DNA from: Brucella pseudogrignonensis
GTDB lineage: Bacteria; Pseudomonadota; Alphaproteobacteria; Rhizobiales; Rhizobiaceae
Direction: 5' to 3'
Assembly (NCBI RefSeq): GCF_002252525.1
Contig: NZ_NNRM01000039.1
Span: forward strand, 248,001 to 312,000
DNA length: 64,000 bases
Positions 1 through 8,461 of the stretch are shown here, one piece after another. The position numbers and the translations under genes were made by a program. Numbering within the stretch: position 1 is the first letter of the stretch; every line of letters starts with the position of its first letter. The notes under the pieces were generated by a model, which saw nothing but the letters and a program-made list of their open reading frames with translations, did not search any database and had not been told where the DNA came from.

Positions 1-826
1 CCATTGACCTGGTTGATCCGAATGGCCAGATATCACCACCGATCGCATAGACCTGTTTGGCGGCAACCATCGGCAGAACAGACCAGATGGCGCTTTGGCT
101 CAGCTCATCGGGCACAGCGTCACCGAGCATCAGCAGTTTTGTATCGACGCTCACGCTTGCCAACTCTTCAAGCCCAATCGTTGTAAAGCCAAAGGGCTGA
201 GTGCCAAACTCGGCACCAAGCGCGAACCCGGCTTGCAGAAGCGTCCTCATGATCAGAGAATTCGACGTGAAAACGCGCAACCGGGCAACCCCAGGCAACG
301 GCTGTGCAACAATCAGCTTGACGGAATCGCGGTTGTTTTTTCCAACAGCAATCAGTCGCTCCTCAAATGACTGCCATTCTGCCTCCCCGATTCCCGCGCG
401 ATCGATGGCTTTTGCAACAGTTGAAAGATCGCGTTTTGTGGCCTCATAGAAATCCGGAGCATTGGTGCCTGCATCCAGGAGAAGCGTCGGAGCGATTGCT
501 TTCAACCGGGCCGCAATCGTCGCATGGCGCAAGGCAGAGGTCACGATCAGGTCCGGTTTGATGCGCATCAGCGCTTCAAGGCTTGGTTGCTGGCGGCCCC
601 CCACGTCAAGGGCGCCAACCAGCGCTTCATTGTCGATCCCAACCCATCGCCTGTAGCCACCCAGATCAGCCACGCCCGCAGGAACAAGCCCCAGTGAGAG
701 AACCATTTCGGTCTCGGCCCATTCGAGGGTCACGATTTTGCGAGGCACGTCGGCGGCACCTATGCGCGGAAGCGCGGTCAAAGCCGCTCCAACCAGAAAC
801 CCGCGACGGGATAAGCCTGCTACCAT
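1..826 (-). CDS. Iron-siderophore ABC transporter substrate-binding protein (FhuD/FecB type), partial
   Basis: Periplasmic binding protein that would hand a ferric siderophore to an inner-membrane importer. 275 codons are visible; the 3' end lies outside the window. The N-terminus carries a twin-arginine-like signal (SRRGFLVG followed by a hydrophobic stretch), then the usual opening of the family (KIVTLEWAETEMVLSLGLVPAGVAD) and the GGRQQPSLEALMRIKPDLIV segment. The ATG at 826 overlaps the stop of the upstream receptor gene by a few bases, so the two are probably translationally coupled and co-regulated by iron. Seen: frame, signal, family signatures. Inferred: the substrate, probably a hydroxamate- or ferrichrome-type siderophore, which the sequence does not settle. 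Confidence 0.85.
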   Translation of the reverse strand, partial: MVAGLSRRGFLVGAALTALPRIGAADVPRKIVTLEWAETEMVLSLGLVPAGVADLGGYRRWVGIDNEALVGALDVGGRQQPSLEALMRIKPDLIVTSALRHATIAARLKAIAPTLLLDAGTNAPDFYEATKRDLSTVAKAIDRAGIGEAEWQSFEERLIAVGKNNRDSVKLIVAQPLPGVARLRVFTSNSLIMRTLLQAGFALGAEFGTQPFGFTTIGLEELASVSVDTKLLMLGDAVPDELSQSAIWSVLPMVAAKQVYAIGGDIWPFGSTRSM

Positions 827-3030
827 CGAACGCTCGTCGTTGCCACAACGGATCGACCTTGGCCAAAATAGCACTGGCTTGTGGAATTGCACCCTGCCAC
901 ATATTTCTTGTCGCCAAGATTATAGGCGTTGACCTGCAAGCGATAGTTACCAAGATCGTAACGCAGGAACGCGTCAAGCAGTGTATAGGATGGCACGTAG
1001 AATGTATTGAGCGTGTCACCCGCCGTCTTGCCAATACGACGCACCCCGCCGCCAACAATGAGCGTGCCATCGATGCTGTTTGGCAAAGGCATGTCATAGC
1101 TGACGAAAAGTGACTGCTGGTTCTTCGGAACCGTATAAGGCAGTTTGCCGATCTGAGCCGGATTCTGGCTTTCGCTGACTTCCGGATCCTGGAAGCTCAG
1201 TCCACCCGTGAGGTTCAACCGGTCCCACAAGCGTGCCGTTGCTTCCAGTTCAACCCCGCGAACACGCACTTCATCGGTTTGATAGTAAATGCCGGAGATA
1301 CGATTGACGACATTTTGCTGTTCAGCCTCAAATGCCGAGAGTGTTAGCGAATAGTCATCGCCTTCCGGCGCGTATTTCAGACCGACCTCCTTCAAGGTAC
1401 CGGTTGTCGGCTTCAACGGCGTGTCGGCAAGGGTAAGCGTCGGCAGGAACGACGTCGAATAAAGCGCGTAGGGGACAAAACCTGAATCGAAAATATAAGC
1501 TACGCCGACCCGCCCGGTGAATTTATCGGGATTCTGATCATAATCCACGCTGCGGCCCGTAGACAGGGTCGTCTGCTCGGAATCGATGCGGGCAAAATCC
1601 TTGCGTCCACCGAGCGTAACGCGAAGTTTTCCCGCCTCGATTTGATCCTGCACATAGATTCCGGTCTGATACTGCTTTTGCAACAGACGTGTCGTGGGCG
1701 AAAGCCTGGCTATGGATTTGTCGTAGGTCGGGTTGAACAGGTCTTGAGAAGGACCACTCGCAGACGCTGTGTGATTGTCCAACCGCTGCCACTGCTGATC
1801 AACACCAAACAGCAAGGTATGAGACAATGGGCCGGTCTCGAAACGGGATTCCAGTTGCGTGTCAAACGCAATTGCATCCAGTTCCGGCTGAGCGAGGTAA
1901 TTGGTGCGCGGAATGGTATGACCGTCCCAGCCACTCGATGGCAGGACGCCGGTGAACAGGTTGCGGTAGTCGGTTTTCATGTGCGAGTAGCGGAAATTCT
2001 GACGCAGCGTGAAGGTATCATTGAAGCGATGTTCAAATGCATATCCGACGTAGCCGATTTCCTTTTTGTAGACGGCGCTGCGTGGGTCTCCATCGGAAAA
2101 ATCACGGGCAATGTTTTGCCCTGACGGGGTCGGAAGAACACTGCCATAAGCCGGAATGATAACACCGGCCTGTCCCATATCATCTTTGAGATAGCCGCCC
2201 GATACGATCAGGCTCGTCTCCGCATCCGGACGCCATGCGATGCTTGGATTGATCGCAAAACGATTGTTCTTTCCGAAATCATAGGAAGTATCGCTGTCAC
2301 GGAACATGCCATTGAGCCGATAGGTCAGTCGCGGATCATTATTGATCGACCCGGTGGTGTCGAAACCCAATTCTTTGCGCGCGAAGCTGCCACCACGCAG
2401 ATAGACCTCATGCGCGGCTTCAGCCTGCGGCTGTTTGCTGACCATATTGACGATGCCGCCAACGTTACTCTGTCCAAACAAGGCCGAACTTGCCCCGCGC
2501 AGGATTTCCACGCTTTCAAGCGAATAGGGTTCGACGACAAAGCCGGAGTAACCACCCGACTGGCTTGCAATCTGGGGAATGCGCAAACCGTCGAGATAAA
2601 GATCCGCAGGAAAACCGCGGACGGTAAAATAATCAGATCGAACGTCTGCACCGTAACGCTGAGCGTTCACATTTGCGCTGTAAAGCATCGCTTCACTCAC
2701 CGACTGAACAGCTCTGTCATTCATATTATCGCGGGTTACAACGGAGACTGATTGCGGGACTTCACGAAGAGCCATGTCACTTTTGGTGGCGGCGCGGCTG
2801 TAGTCAGAAATATATCCCTTCACCGGGATGCGCGGCCCGGTGCCTCCGCTTGTCTGAACCTCAATAGTATTGAGTTGAATAGCACCCGCTTCCTGAGCCA
2901 TCGCCGGCTTGGACAGCACAAGTGCAGCCACACCCGACAGCAACATCGCCTTGAGTAACGCCTGCAAAGAGAAACGATCTGTTTTGTGATTTGGATTTCG
3001 TTCGCAGGCAGCGACGCCACTCGTCTTCAA
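820..3030 (-). CDS. TonB-dependent siderophore receptor
   Basis: Outer-membrane gated channel of 736 aa for ferric-siderophore uptake. It has a signal peptide ending about residue 45 (SKPAMAQEA), a TonB-box-like stretch just after it (NTIEVQ), a plug domain with REVPQSVSVVT and the RG(F)PADLYLDGLR segment at about 80-200, then a 22-strand-type barrel ending in the aromatic VRW. The layout matches the TonB-siderophor family (FhuA/FoxA/FpvA-like). The start is a TTG preceded by AGGAG at good spacing. An Irr-type inverted repeat lies about 100 bases upstream. It is followed by an overlapping FhuD-like gene. The exact siderophore cannot be read from sequence. Confidence 0.92.
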   Translation of the reverse strand: MKTSGVAACERNPNHKTDRFSLQALLKAMLLSGVAALVLSKPAMAQEAGAIQLNTIEVQTSGGTGPRIPVKGYISDYSRAATKSDMALREVPQSVSVVTRDNMNDRAVQSVSEAMLYSANVNAQRYGADVRSDYFTVRGFPADLYLDGLRIPQIASQSGGYSGFVVEPYSLESVEILRGASSALFGQSNVGGIVNMVSKQPQAEAAHEVYLRGGSFARKELGFDTTGSINNDPRLTYRLNGMFRDSDTSYDFGKNNRFAINPSIAWRPDAETSLIVSGGYLKDDMGQAGVIIPAYGSVLPTPSGQNIARDFSDGDPRSAVYKKEIGYVGYAFEHRFNDTFTLRQNFRYSHMKTDYRNLFTGVLPSSGWDGHTIPRTNYLAQPELDAIAFDTQLESRFETGPLSHTLLFGVDQQWQRLDNHTASASGPSQDLFNPTYDKSIARLSPTTRLLQKQYQTGIYVQDQIEAGKLRVTLGGRKDFARIDSEQTTLSTGRSVDYDQNPDKFTGRVGVAYIFDSGFVPYALYSTSFLPTLTLADTPLKPTTGTLKEVGLKYAPEGDDYSLTLSAFEAEQQNVVNRISGIYYQTDEVRVRGVELEATARLWDRLNLTGGLSFQDPEVSESQNPAQIGKLPYTVPKNQQSLFVSYDMPLPNSIDGTLIVGGGVRRIGKTAGDTLNTFYVPSYTLLDAFLRYDLGNYRLQVNAYNLGDKKYVAGCNSTSQCYFGQGRSVVATTSVRW

Positions 3031-3131
3031 TTCGGCTCTCCTGGTCGTTCATCAAGCGAACGATTTATGTCCCGCTGACGATAACGACCGCAGGCTTTGA
3101 CTGTCATCTTTGAGGTTGCGCAATTGTAGAA

Positions 3132-3148
3132 TTCAGAATAATTCTAAA
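3132..3148. promoter_or_regulatory. Iron control element (Irr box) candidate
   Basis: On the minus strand the sequence reads TTTAGAATTATTCTGAA, one mismatch from the inverted repeat TTTAGAA-N3-TTCTAAA known as the ICE motif bound by Irr/RirA-type control in Rhizobiales. It sits between the receptor start (3030) and the divergent AraC-type regulator (3297), where it could control either or both. Confidence 0.6.
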
Positions 3149-3296
3149 TTACACACGCATATCCATGCGTTGCGCGCCAGAATATATTCATCATCAGCTG
3201 TTGAGTCAGGCCAAACTCGGTTGCAATCGGGTCAAAATTCTGCAATTTCCGTCAAATATGACTTTTTTAGTCAAATTGGGCCAATTGGAAGTTAGA

Positions 3297-4037
3297 ATGC
3301 GACCGAAGCATGCCATCGACTATCAGAACATCGACCGACCGCTGGCTGTGATGCGGCGTGAATACAAAACGACTACAAATTTCGGCTGGCATAGTCATCG
3401 ACGCGGGCAGTTTCTGGTGGGAAACAGCGGCTATATGACCGCGATGACCGAAGAAGGCGCGTTCATGCTACCCGGCGGCTACGCAATACTCATTGCCCCT
3501 GACTTGCCGCATGCGGTTCAAACCTTCGGAGAATGCAGAATGCATTCTGTCTATCTGGAGGAAAGCGTCTTGCGGGGCTTCTGGGGGCCGACAAGGATTG
3601 TGAAAGTTTCAGCGCTGCTTGATGCAAGCATAGAGGCGCTCGCCAATGAACCGGTGCTCTATGATGAAAGCGGCAGAGGACACCATCTTGCGGCGCTCAT
3701 TCTTGATGAAATTCGCAATGCAGATCCACAACCCTATACCGTTCCGCTCCCGTCCGAAAAGCAGCTGCGCAGACTCTGCCGGGATCTGCTCGATAATCCA
3801 GGCAATAAACTCACCATCGATGACTGGGCTGATAAGGTCGGTATGAGCCGTCGGACAATGACGCGCAAATTTCGATCGGAAACAGGCATGAGTTTCATCG
3901 AATGGCGACAGCGACTGCGGGTCTCGCATGTCATGCGTCGCTTAGCAGAGGGGATCCCACTCGCTGTGGCAGGAACGGAAGCCGGCTATCAGAGCCTCTC
4001 AACATTGCGCAAAATACTCAAGACATGGTCCTCTTGA
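3297..4037 (+). CDS. AraC-family transcriptional regulator with abnormal C-terminus
   Basis: Cupin-type N-terminal sensing domain (residues about 25-110, with HSHRRGQFL and LIAPDLPHAV typical of AraC cupins) followed by two helix-turn-helix units (DDWADKVGMSRRTMTRKFRSETGMSFIEWRQRLR, then IPLAVAGTEAGYQSLST). The start at 3297 is preceded by GGAAG at usable spacing; a longer in-frame start at 3165 lacks this support. It is divergent from the siderophore receptor, so likely its regulator. Oddity: family members continue after GY.S.S with a FRK.FG.TP-type helix, whereas here the frame runs into LRKILKTWSS and stops, so the last recognition-helix region is altered, probably by a frameshift, and the protein may be impaired. 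Confidence 0.8.
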   Translation: MRPKHAIDYQNIDRPLAVMRREYKTTTNFGWHSHRRGQFLVGNSGYMTAMTEEGAFMLPGGYAILIAPDLPHAVQTFGECRMHSVYLEESVLRGFWGPTRIVKVSALLDASIEALANEPVLYDESGRGHHLAALILDEIRNADPQPYTVPLPSEKQLRRLCRDLLDNPGNKLTIDDWADKVGMSRRTMTRKFRSETGMSFIEWRQRLRVSHVMRRLAEGIPLAVAGTEAGYQSLSTLRKILKTWSS

Positions 4038-4503
4038 ACCGCCCCATTTGGCGCAGCAGCAGCGATCGCAACGGCTGATCCGATGCAGGGGTTGGGTGAC
4101 CGCAACAAAGCGTTCTTGCTGATCGGATTTGAAAAATCAACTTCAAGCCGATTGAACGCTTTGCGTCGACATGAGCAGACCCAGACGAACCAAGTTCAGC
4201 GGATGAGCAGCACAGTTTATCGCACCCGTTTCAGGCTGAGCCTTCGCAATTGCCTTGTGAATGCTCGCATCCTGATTGTCTGCGGTGATAAGCTGACGAG
4301 CGGCACATTCTTTGGAGCATCCCTGGTTACTCGATGAATTGTCGCTCCCCTCTCACATGGGCGGGGCTCAGAGGACTTTTCGTAAGCAATGGGCCCCTTT
4401 ATTCGCGAGGAATGCATTCACGCTGCAGCTTCCTTTTGACATGAAGCGGGTGATCGATCACCTGATTGCAGACGCGAAGCGGCATATGGAATGAAGCCCG
4501 CTC
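4038..4503. other. Gap with no recognisable gene
   Basis: Short frames exist on both strands (for example 4083-4337 and 4312-4494 on plus) but none has family signatures or a good ribosome binding site. It may be decayed coding sequence downstream of the AraC-type gene. Confidence 0.4.
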
Positions 4504-4680
4504 TTAAATTTTGTGATCGCGCGCGATCCTTGCCGCCCTTAAACGCTGCGTTTTAGCATCCAAGACGGATTTTTCTTGGACCATGATCGCTTTGGCTGTC
4601 TTATCGGTCGCGGCTTTCTGCGCTTCCATCCGAGAGAGTACAGGTTTGAAAAGCGCATTGGTGGTGTGGTGTTTGATCAA
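4504..4680 (-). CDS. Small hypothetical basic protein (58 aa)
   Basis: A short minus-strand frame starting at TTG 4680, with GGGAG eight bases upstream. The product is rich in Lys, Arg, Ala and Gln and is predicted to be mostly helical (segments RMEAQKAATDKTAKAIMVQEK and DAKTQRLRAARIARD), which looks like real coding rather than random sequence. A later in-frame ATG exists (the Met of SRMEAQ). I do not recognise a family. It lies between the AraC-type gene and the cold-shock gene; function unknown. Confidence 0.4.
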   Translation of the reverse strand: MIKHHTTNALFKPVLSRMEAQKAATDKTAKAIMVQEKSVLDAKTQRLRAARIARDHKI

Positions 4681-4943
4681 TTTTCTGATCTCCCGTTTTC
4701 ACCTTTCGTATTGCTAACGCGCACGGCTCCTCGAACAACCGCCGCCACTACGCTGCAAGACGTTAGAAAGTTTAGACCATTCGCTGGAAAATGGCTTCTT
4801 GATATCTAGAGAGCGAATGGGTGCCGGTTGGGCCAAGTGAAGAATAGACTCATTCTTTGACGGGGGATAGTTCCTGACCGAATAATTTGATGGCCTATGC
4901 AATTAAACCTCCCTGTTAACGTTTGATCACCTTTATGATGCAG

Positions 4944-4976
4944 CAAATAAAAAAGGCCGAGCGTGCACTCGACCCT
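4944..4976 (-). terminator. Rho-independent terminator of the cold-shock gene
   Basis: Read on minus: stem GGTCGAG / CTCGGCC (one G-U pair) with a short loop, directly followed by TTTTTTATTT. It lies about 60 bases past the stop of the cold-shock gene. Confidence 0.75.
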
Positions 4977-5037
4977 TTCGACGTAATCTTCAAATCAATG
5001 CCAGTACATCCGTGGTCAAAGATAGAGGAAAACGTCC

Positions 5038-5247
5038 TTATGCAGCCTGAAGATTACACGCCGACATTTTACCGGACTTACGATCCTGTTCGAGATCGTA
5101 AGTCAGCTTCTGGCCTTCTGTGAGTGAAAACAGGCCAGAGCGTTCAACGGCCGAGATGTGAACGAACGCATCCGCACCACCATTGTCAGGCTGAATGAAG
5201 CCAAAGCCTTTTGTCGAATTGAACCACTTAACTGTTCCGGTGTTCAT
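5038..5247 (-). CDS. Cold-shock domain protein
   Basis: 69-aa single-domain CspA-family protein that binds single-stranded RNA/DNA and acts as an RNA chaperone. Both RNA-binding motifs are present: KGFGFIQPD (RNP1-like) and [10 protein letters not shown] (RNP2-like). The start at 5247 follows AAAGGG at seven bases; a 12-residue in-frame extension upstream lacks this support. The A/T-rich leader upstream would allow a long 5' UTR of the type common in csp genes. Expected to be monocistronic, with a clear terminator downstream. Confidence 0.95.
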   Translation of the reverse strand: MNTGTVKWFNSTKGFGFIQPDNGGADAFVHISAVERSGLFSLTEGQKLTYDLEQDRKSGKMSACNLQAA

Positions 5248-5905
5248 GATGAACCCTTTCGTAAAGATTATAAATAACGACACGAGTTTACGTGGCGTAA
5301 ACAGATACGATTTTTAAAAAGGGGGTTCGTTCAGCGCACCATGCTAACTGTGCAATAAGCAAAAACTCTTCAAGAAAATATCGATGCCCATCATGTAATA
5401 TTTTTGATGGAAGTTGTCAAATAACATTTTCGAAATATTGTAATGAGGCATTTATTATAGAGAAAAATATTTAAAAATAAGACAGATATTTCGAGAAATT
5501 CTATACGATAATTTACTTTTATTCTTTCTTTTTTTATCGTGTCATTCAGCGAGCCACGCGACCACCGGCGATCATAGCGCTGGTGACATGGAGGACGCCT
5601 TCTCGGGGCTGGCGGTGGCTCCTGATCGATCGGTCGAGTGGTCCGCGACCAAGCCAGAATTGTGCGAGGCTCTAGTGACAAGGAATGACAGTATCATTGG
5701 CATGTCGAATTGACATGGCTGAATAATTAGGTTGATATCAATCTATATAAGCAAGATACCAATCGCTTTTCATAGCCGCAGGCCGCGGAGTGGCGAGGCA
5801 GCGTAATCATTGCGACGCTGCATGGGTCAGGGAAACCCTGCTGACGGACAGGCCGACCGGTCGGATGACAGGATATACACGTCAATTTTTAATGGGAGAG
5901 AGATC
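5248..5905. promoter_or_regulatory. AT-rich intergenic region with palindromic operator candidates
   Basis: About 660 bases between the divergent cold-shock and VOC genes. Bases near 5340-5540 are strikingly A/T-rich compared with surroundings. Three palindromes follow: CATGTC-gaatt-GACATG (5701-5717), TTGATATCAA (near 5732) and CCGACCGGTCGG (5853-5864), the last only about 42 bases before the VOC gene and resembling TetR-type operators. No protein-coding frame is convincing. Confidence 0.5.
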
Positions 5906-6352
5906 ATGAAGATCGTCACCAGCCTGAGTTTTCAGGGTCAGTGCCGTGAAGCCTTCGAATTCTATGCAAGAGTTCTCGGTGGAAAGATTACGGCCGCGAT
6001 GCCCTATGGCGACGGCCCGCCGGATATGCCGCTGACCGATGAAAAATACAAAACATGGCTGATGCATTGCTGGCTCGAAGTGGGTGACCAGGCCTTGATG
6101 GGTGCAGACATGGATGTGCAATGGGCTCGCAATGTGGACAAGCCAAAAAACGGCTTTGACGTCACGTTGCACACGTCGGACAAAGCCGAAGCCCAGCGCT
6201 GGTTCGAGCAGCTTTCTGAAGGTGGCAAAGCGGTGATGCCGTTCGGCGAAACCTTCTGGTCACCAGGCTTCGGCTCCCTTGTTGATCGGTTCGGCATTCC
6301 CTGGATGGTGAATACCATTCCAGCATCCGACTGGAAGCCGTCCCAGAGCTGA
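5906..6352 (+). CDS. VOC-family (glyoxalase/PhnB-like) protein
   Basis: 148-aa protein of the vicinal-oxygen-chelate fold, with a PhnB-like arrangement: N-terminal SLSFQGQCREAFEFYARVLGG, central ALMGADM and C-terminal GSLVDRFGIPWMVN. Such proteins occur as small metalloenzymes or as antibiotic-binding proteins; the substrate is not readable here. The start at 5906 follows GGGAGAGAG; a longer in-frame start at 5810 would span the palindromic operator region and is unlikely. The following MFS gene starts 116 bases downstream on the same strand and may be co-transcribed. Confidence 0.88.
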   Translation: MKIVTSLSFQGQCREAFEFYARVLGGKITAAMPYGDGPPDMPLTDEKYKTWLMHCWLEVGDQALMGADMDVQWARNVDKPKNGFDVTLHTSDKAEAQRWFEQLSEGGKAVMPFGETFWSPGFGSLVDRFGIPWMVNTIPASDWKPSQS

Positions 6353-6468
6353 TCCACAAACAAGCACCGAAAACGCGCGCAGGTGCCGAAGGCAGCGCTA
6401 ACCGCACCTGCTGGGAGCAATTCTCCTCCAGCGTCCAAGGATGCCGAAGATACCTATCGGGGAAGAGC

Positions 6469-7677
6469 ATGCGCATTTCCTACCGTTGGATGATCGTCGC
6501 GGCAGGCGGCCTTCTGGGATGTGTCGCCGCCGGGGCCATGTTCTCATTGCCCGTTCTGCTGCGACCCATCGCTCAGGAGACGGGGTGGTCGATCACCGGA
6601 ATATCCTCGGCAATGACGTTCGGCTTTCTCGCGATGGCGGCGGCAAGTATCGTATGGGGAAGCTTCTCCGATCGGTTCGGCCCCCGCCCGATCGTGCTGG
6701 CAGGCTCGGTGATGCTTGCTTTGAGCCTTGCACGCGCCAGCCGGGCTGAAACTCTTGGCGAATTCCAACTGATTTTTGGTCTGCTGGTCGGGACAGCGAC
6801 TGCCGCCGTCTTCGCACCAATGATGGCATGCGTCACCGGCTGGTTCGAAACCAGGCGCGGCCTGGCAGTCTCGTTGGTTTCCGCCGGCATGGGCATGGCT
6901 CCGTTGACCATGGCACCTTTGACGGCGTGGCTGGTGACACTGCACGATTGGCGCAGCGCAATGTTGATTATTGCCGGCATTGCCGCCAGCCTGATGATAC
7001 CTGCAGCTTGCCTGGTGCGTAGCCCTCCAGCGATGCATAAAGGTTCAAACGAAATGCTGGCCGATGCGCTCCAGGCGGATATGTCAGTGCAACAGGCAGT
7101 CCGATCGCCACAATTCTTCACACTGATGTTGACAAATTTCTTTTGCTGTGCAACGCATTCCGGCCTAATCTTTCACACGGTGAGCTATGCCGTGACCTGC
7201 GGCATCCCGATGATTTCAGCGGTCTCGATCTATAGCGTTGAAGGACTGGCCGGCATGTTTGGCCGTATCGGTTTCGGGCTCGCCGGCGACCGGTTCGGCG
7301 CCCAGCGGGCATTGGTAATGGGACTTCTCGCTCAGGCCTTTGGCGTGCTTGCCTATGTTTTTATCTCAACACTTGCACCCTTCTACGCGCTCGCTGCATT
7401 GGTGGGTTTCATCTATGCCGGTACAATGCCACTTTACGCCGTGATCATAAGAGAAAATTTTCCGATGAAAATGATGGGTACCATCATTGGAGGTACAGCC
7501 ATGGCTGGCAGCCTTGGCATGTCGACAGGACCCCTTCTGGGTGGGTTGGTCTATGATCGCTTCGATTCCTATGTCCTGATGTATATTGGCTCATCGGGCA
7601 TGGGGGTGGCGGCCGTGCTGATCCTGATGACGTTTCGCCCATTTCCATCACGCCAAAGCACGATGGCGGCAATTTGA
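6469..7677 (+). CDS. MFS transporter (OFA/monocarboxylate-like)
   Basis: 402-aa inner-membrane transporter with 12 predicted hydrophobic segments. The loop 2-3 signature of the major facilitator superfamily is present (WGSFSDRFGPRPI), with a second copy in the C-terminal half (FGRIGFGLAGDRFGAQRALV). Overall it resembles the CynX/OFA/monocarboxylate groups; substrate unknown. It lies immediately downstream of the VOC gene on the same strand. The start ATG at 6469 follows GGGGAAGAGC. Confidence 0.88.
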   Translation: MRISYRWMIVAAGGLLGCVAAGAMFSLPVLLRPIAQETGWSITGISSAMTFGFLAMAAASIVWGSFSDRFGPRPIVLAGSVMLALSLARASRAETLGEFQLIFGLLVGTATAAVFAPMMACVTGWFETRRGLAVSLVSAGMGMAPLTMAPLTAWLVTLHDWRSAMLIIAGIAASLMIPAACLVRSPPAMHKGSNEMLADALQADMSVQQAVRSPQFFTLMLTNFFCCATHSGLIFHTVSYAVTCGIPMISAVSIYSVEGLAGMFGRIGFGLAGDRFGAQRALVMGLLAQAFGVLAYVFISTLAPFYALAALVGFIYAGTMPLYAVIIRENFPMKMMGTIIGGTAMAGSLGMSTGPLLGGLVYDRFDSYVLMYIGSSGMGVAAVLILMTFRPFPSRQSTMAAI

Positions 7678-7953
7678 AGAACCCTTTGCCCAGGTTCTCC
7701 CCTCATCTATCGGCTTCCATCGACTGTTGATCGCCAGCCAAGTTTTCATGCGCCGCCATTCGTCGCGCATGCGGACGGACTCAGCCTGTTGCTGCCTTAT
7801 GCAGCTTGTCAAACAATTGCCGATGACATCACGCAGATCCTCCGCATGTCCAGTCAAAGCACAACGCGCAGAAAGGGCCTTTCCCGACGCACCGCCCCTT
7901 GAGAAGGCAATGAGCTTGCCTGCGATGGCAAAGCCATTCATAACTACAGTCAT
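7648..7953 (-). CDS. Hypothetical protein, uncertain
   Basis: A minus-strand frame of 101 codons overlapping the 3' end of the MFS gene by 30 bases. The middle part (HAEDLRDVIGNCLTSCIRQQQAESVRMRDEWRRM) reads like a natural amphipathic helix, but upstream only a weak AGGG is seen and I know no family. It could be a true small gene or a chance frame. Confidence 0.25.
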   Translation of the reverse strand: MTVVMNGFAIAGKLIAFSRGGASGKALSARCALTGHAEDLRDVIGNCLTSCIRQQQAESVRMRDEWRRMKTWLAINSRWKPIDEGRTWAKGSSNCRHRALA

Positions 7954-8109
7954 AACCCTGTTCGATTGGATAGAAGGGCGTTCCGACGCCGCGTTTCGCG
8001 CAACCGGAGCCGGACCGGCTATCGCCAGCCAGCAAGTCTACGGCCTCACCGACAGGACATCTGGTTGCCAGCAGATCCTGAAACAGCAGGTTAAGGGACG
8101 GGAAGCGCA

Positions 8110-8205
8110 ATGGATCTGGCCAGTATCATCTCAATTGTTCTCGCCGCCACTTTCATCGGGTTCATCATCCTCTTTCTGATGATCCATTTCGTTCTGCGCG
8201 ACTGA
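8110..8205 (+). CDS. Small single-span membrane protein (31 aa)
   Basis: Starts MDLASIISIVLAAT and ends MIHFVLRD; nearly the whole length is one hydrophobic helix of about 22 residues with a short charged tail. GGGACGGGAAG lies just upstream as ribosome binding site. This is the typical make-up of bacterial small membrane proteins, which often modulate a larger membrane protein. No family recognised. It sits alone between the MFS gene and IS6 debris. Confidence 0.45.
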   Translation: MDLASIISIVLAATFIGFIILFLMIHFVLRD

Positions 8206-8274
8206 AGAACGCCAGCCCCTGTTTGACTGCGGTTCGCATTCCGATCCCATTTTCATTTCGCGACCTTTTCCCAA

Positions 8275-8390
8275 TCACCAAAATGCCAGGTTCCGCCATC
8301 ATTTCCATCAGATTGCGCAGGCCCAATTTTAAGCCAAGATAATATCAGATCATCCACTGACCAAAAGCTTGCAACAAAACCTAGAGGTGG
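8275..8390 (-). mobile_element. IS6-family transposase 5' fragment, degenerate
   Basis: This stretch is a diverged copy of the 5' part of the IS6-type gene at 9691-9875: both contain, on minus, the terminal TTTTGTTGCAAGCT, GGTCAGTGGATGA / GGTCAATGGATGA and the GCCTGCGCAATCTGA-GGAAATGATGGCGGAA segment. The reading frame is shifted and ends in unrelated residues. Together with the larger remnant it brackets the VapBC pair. Confidence 0.6.
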
Positions 8391-8436
8391 AAGGGCGGCA
8401 TAAAAAGCTTGCGTTATGCACATAAATGAGTCAACT

Positions 8437-8459
8437 CTTGTACAAGAAAGGATGTACAA
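8437..8459. promoter_or_regulatory. VapBC autoregulatory operator candidate
   Basis: CTTGTACAAG forms a perfect 10-base palindrome, and TTGTACA (8438-8444) is repeated in inverted form as TGTACAA (8453-8459), directly before the antitoxin ATG. This is the usual location of a toxin-antitoxin operator. Confidence 0.5.
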
Positions 8460-8461
8460 AA

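Noticed and set aside
4083-4494. Two short plus-strand frames after the AraC-type gene
   Set aside because: They do not restore the missing AraC C-terminus and match no family.
7727-8179. Plus-strand frame of 150 codons after the MFS gene
   Set aside because: No ribosome binding site, no domain, low-complexity Ser/Pro end; it overlaps the better 31-codon membrane-protein frame.
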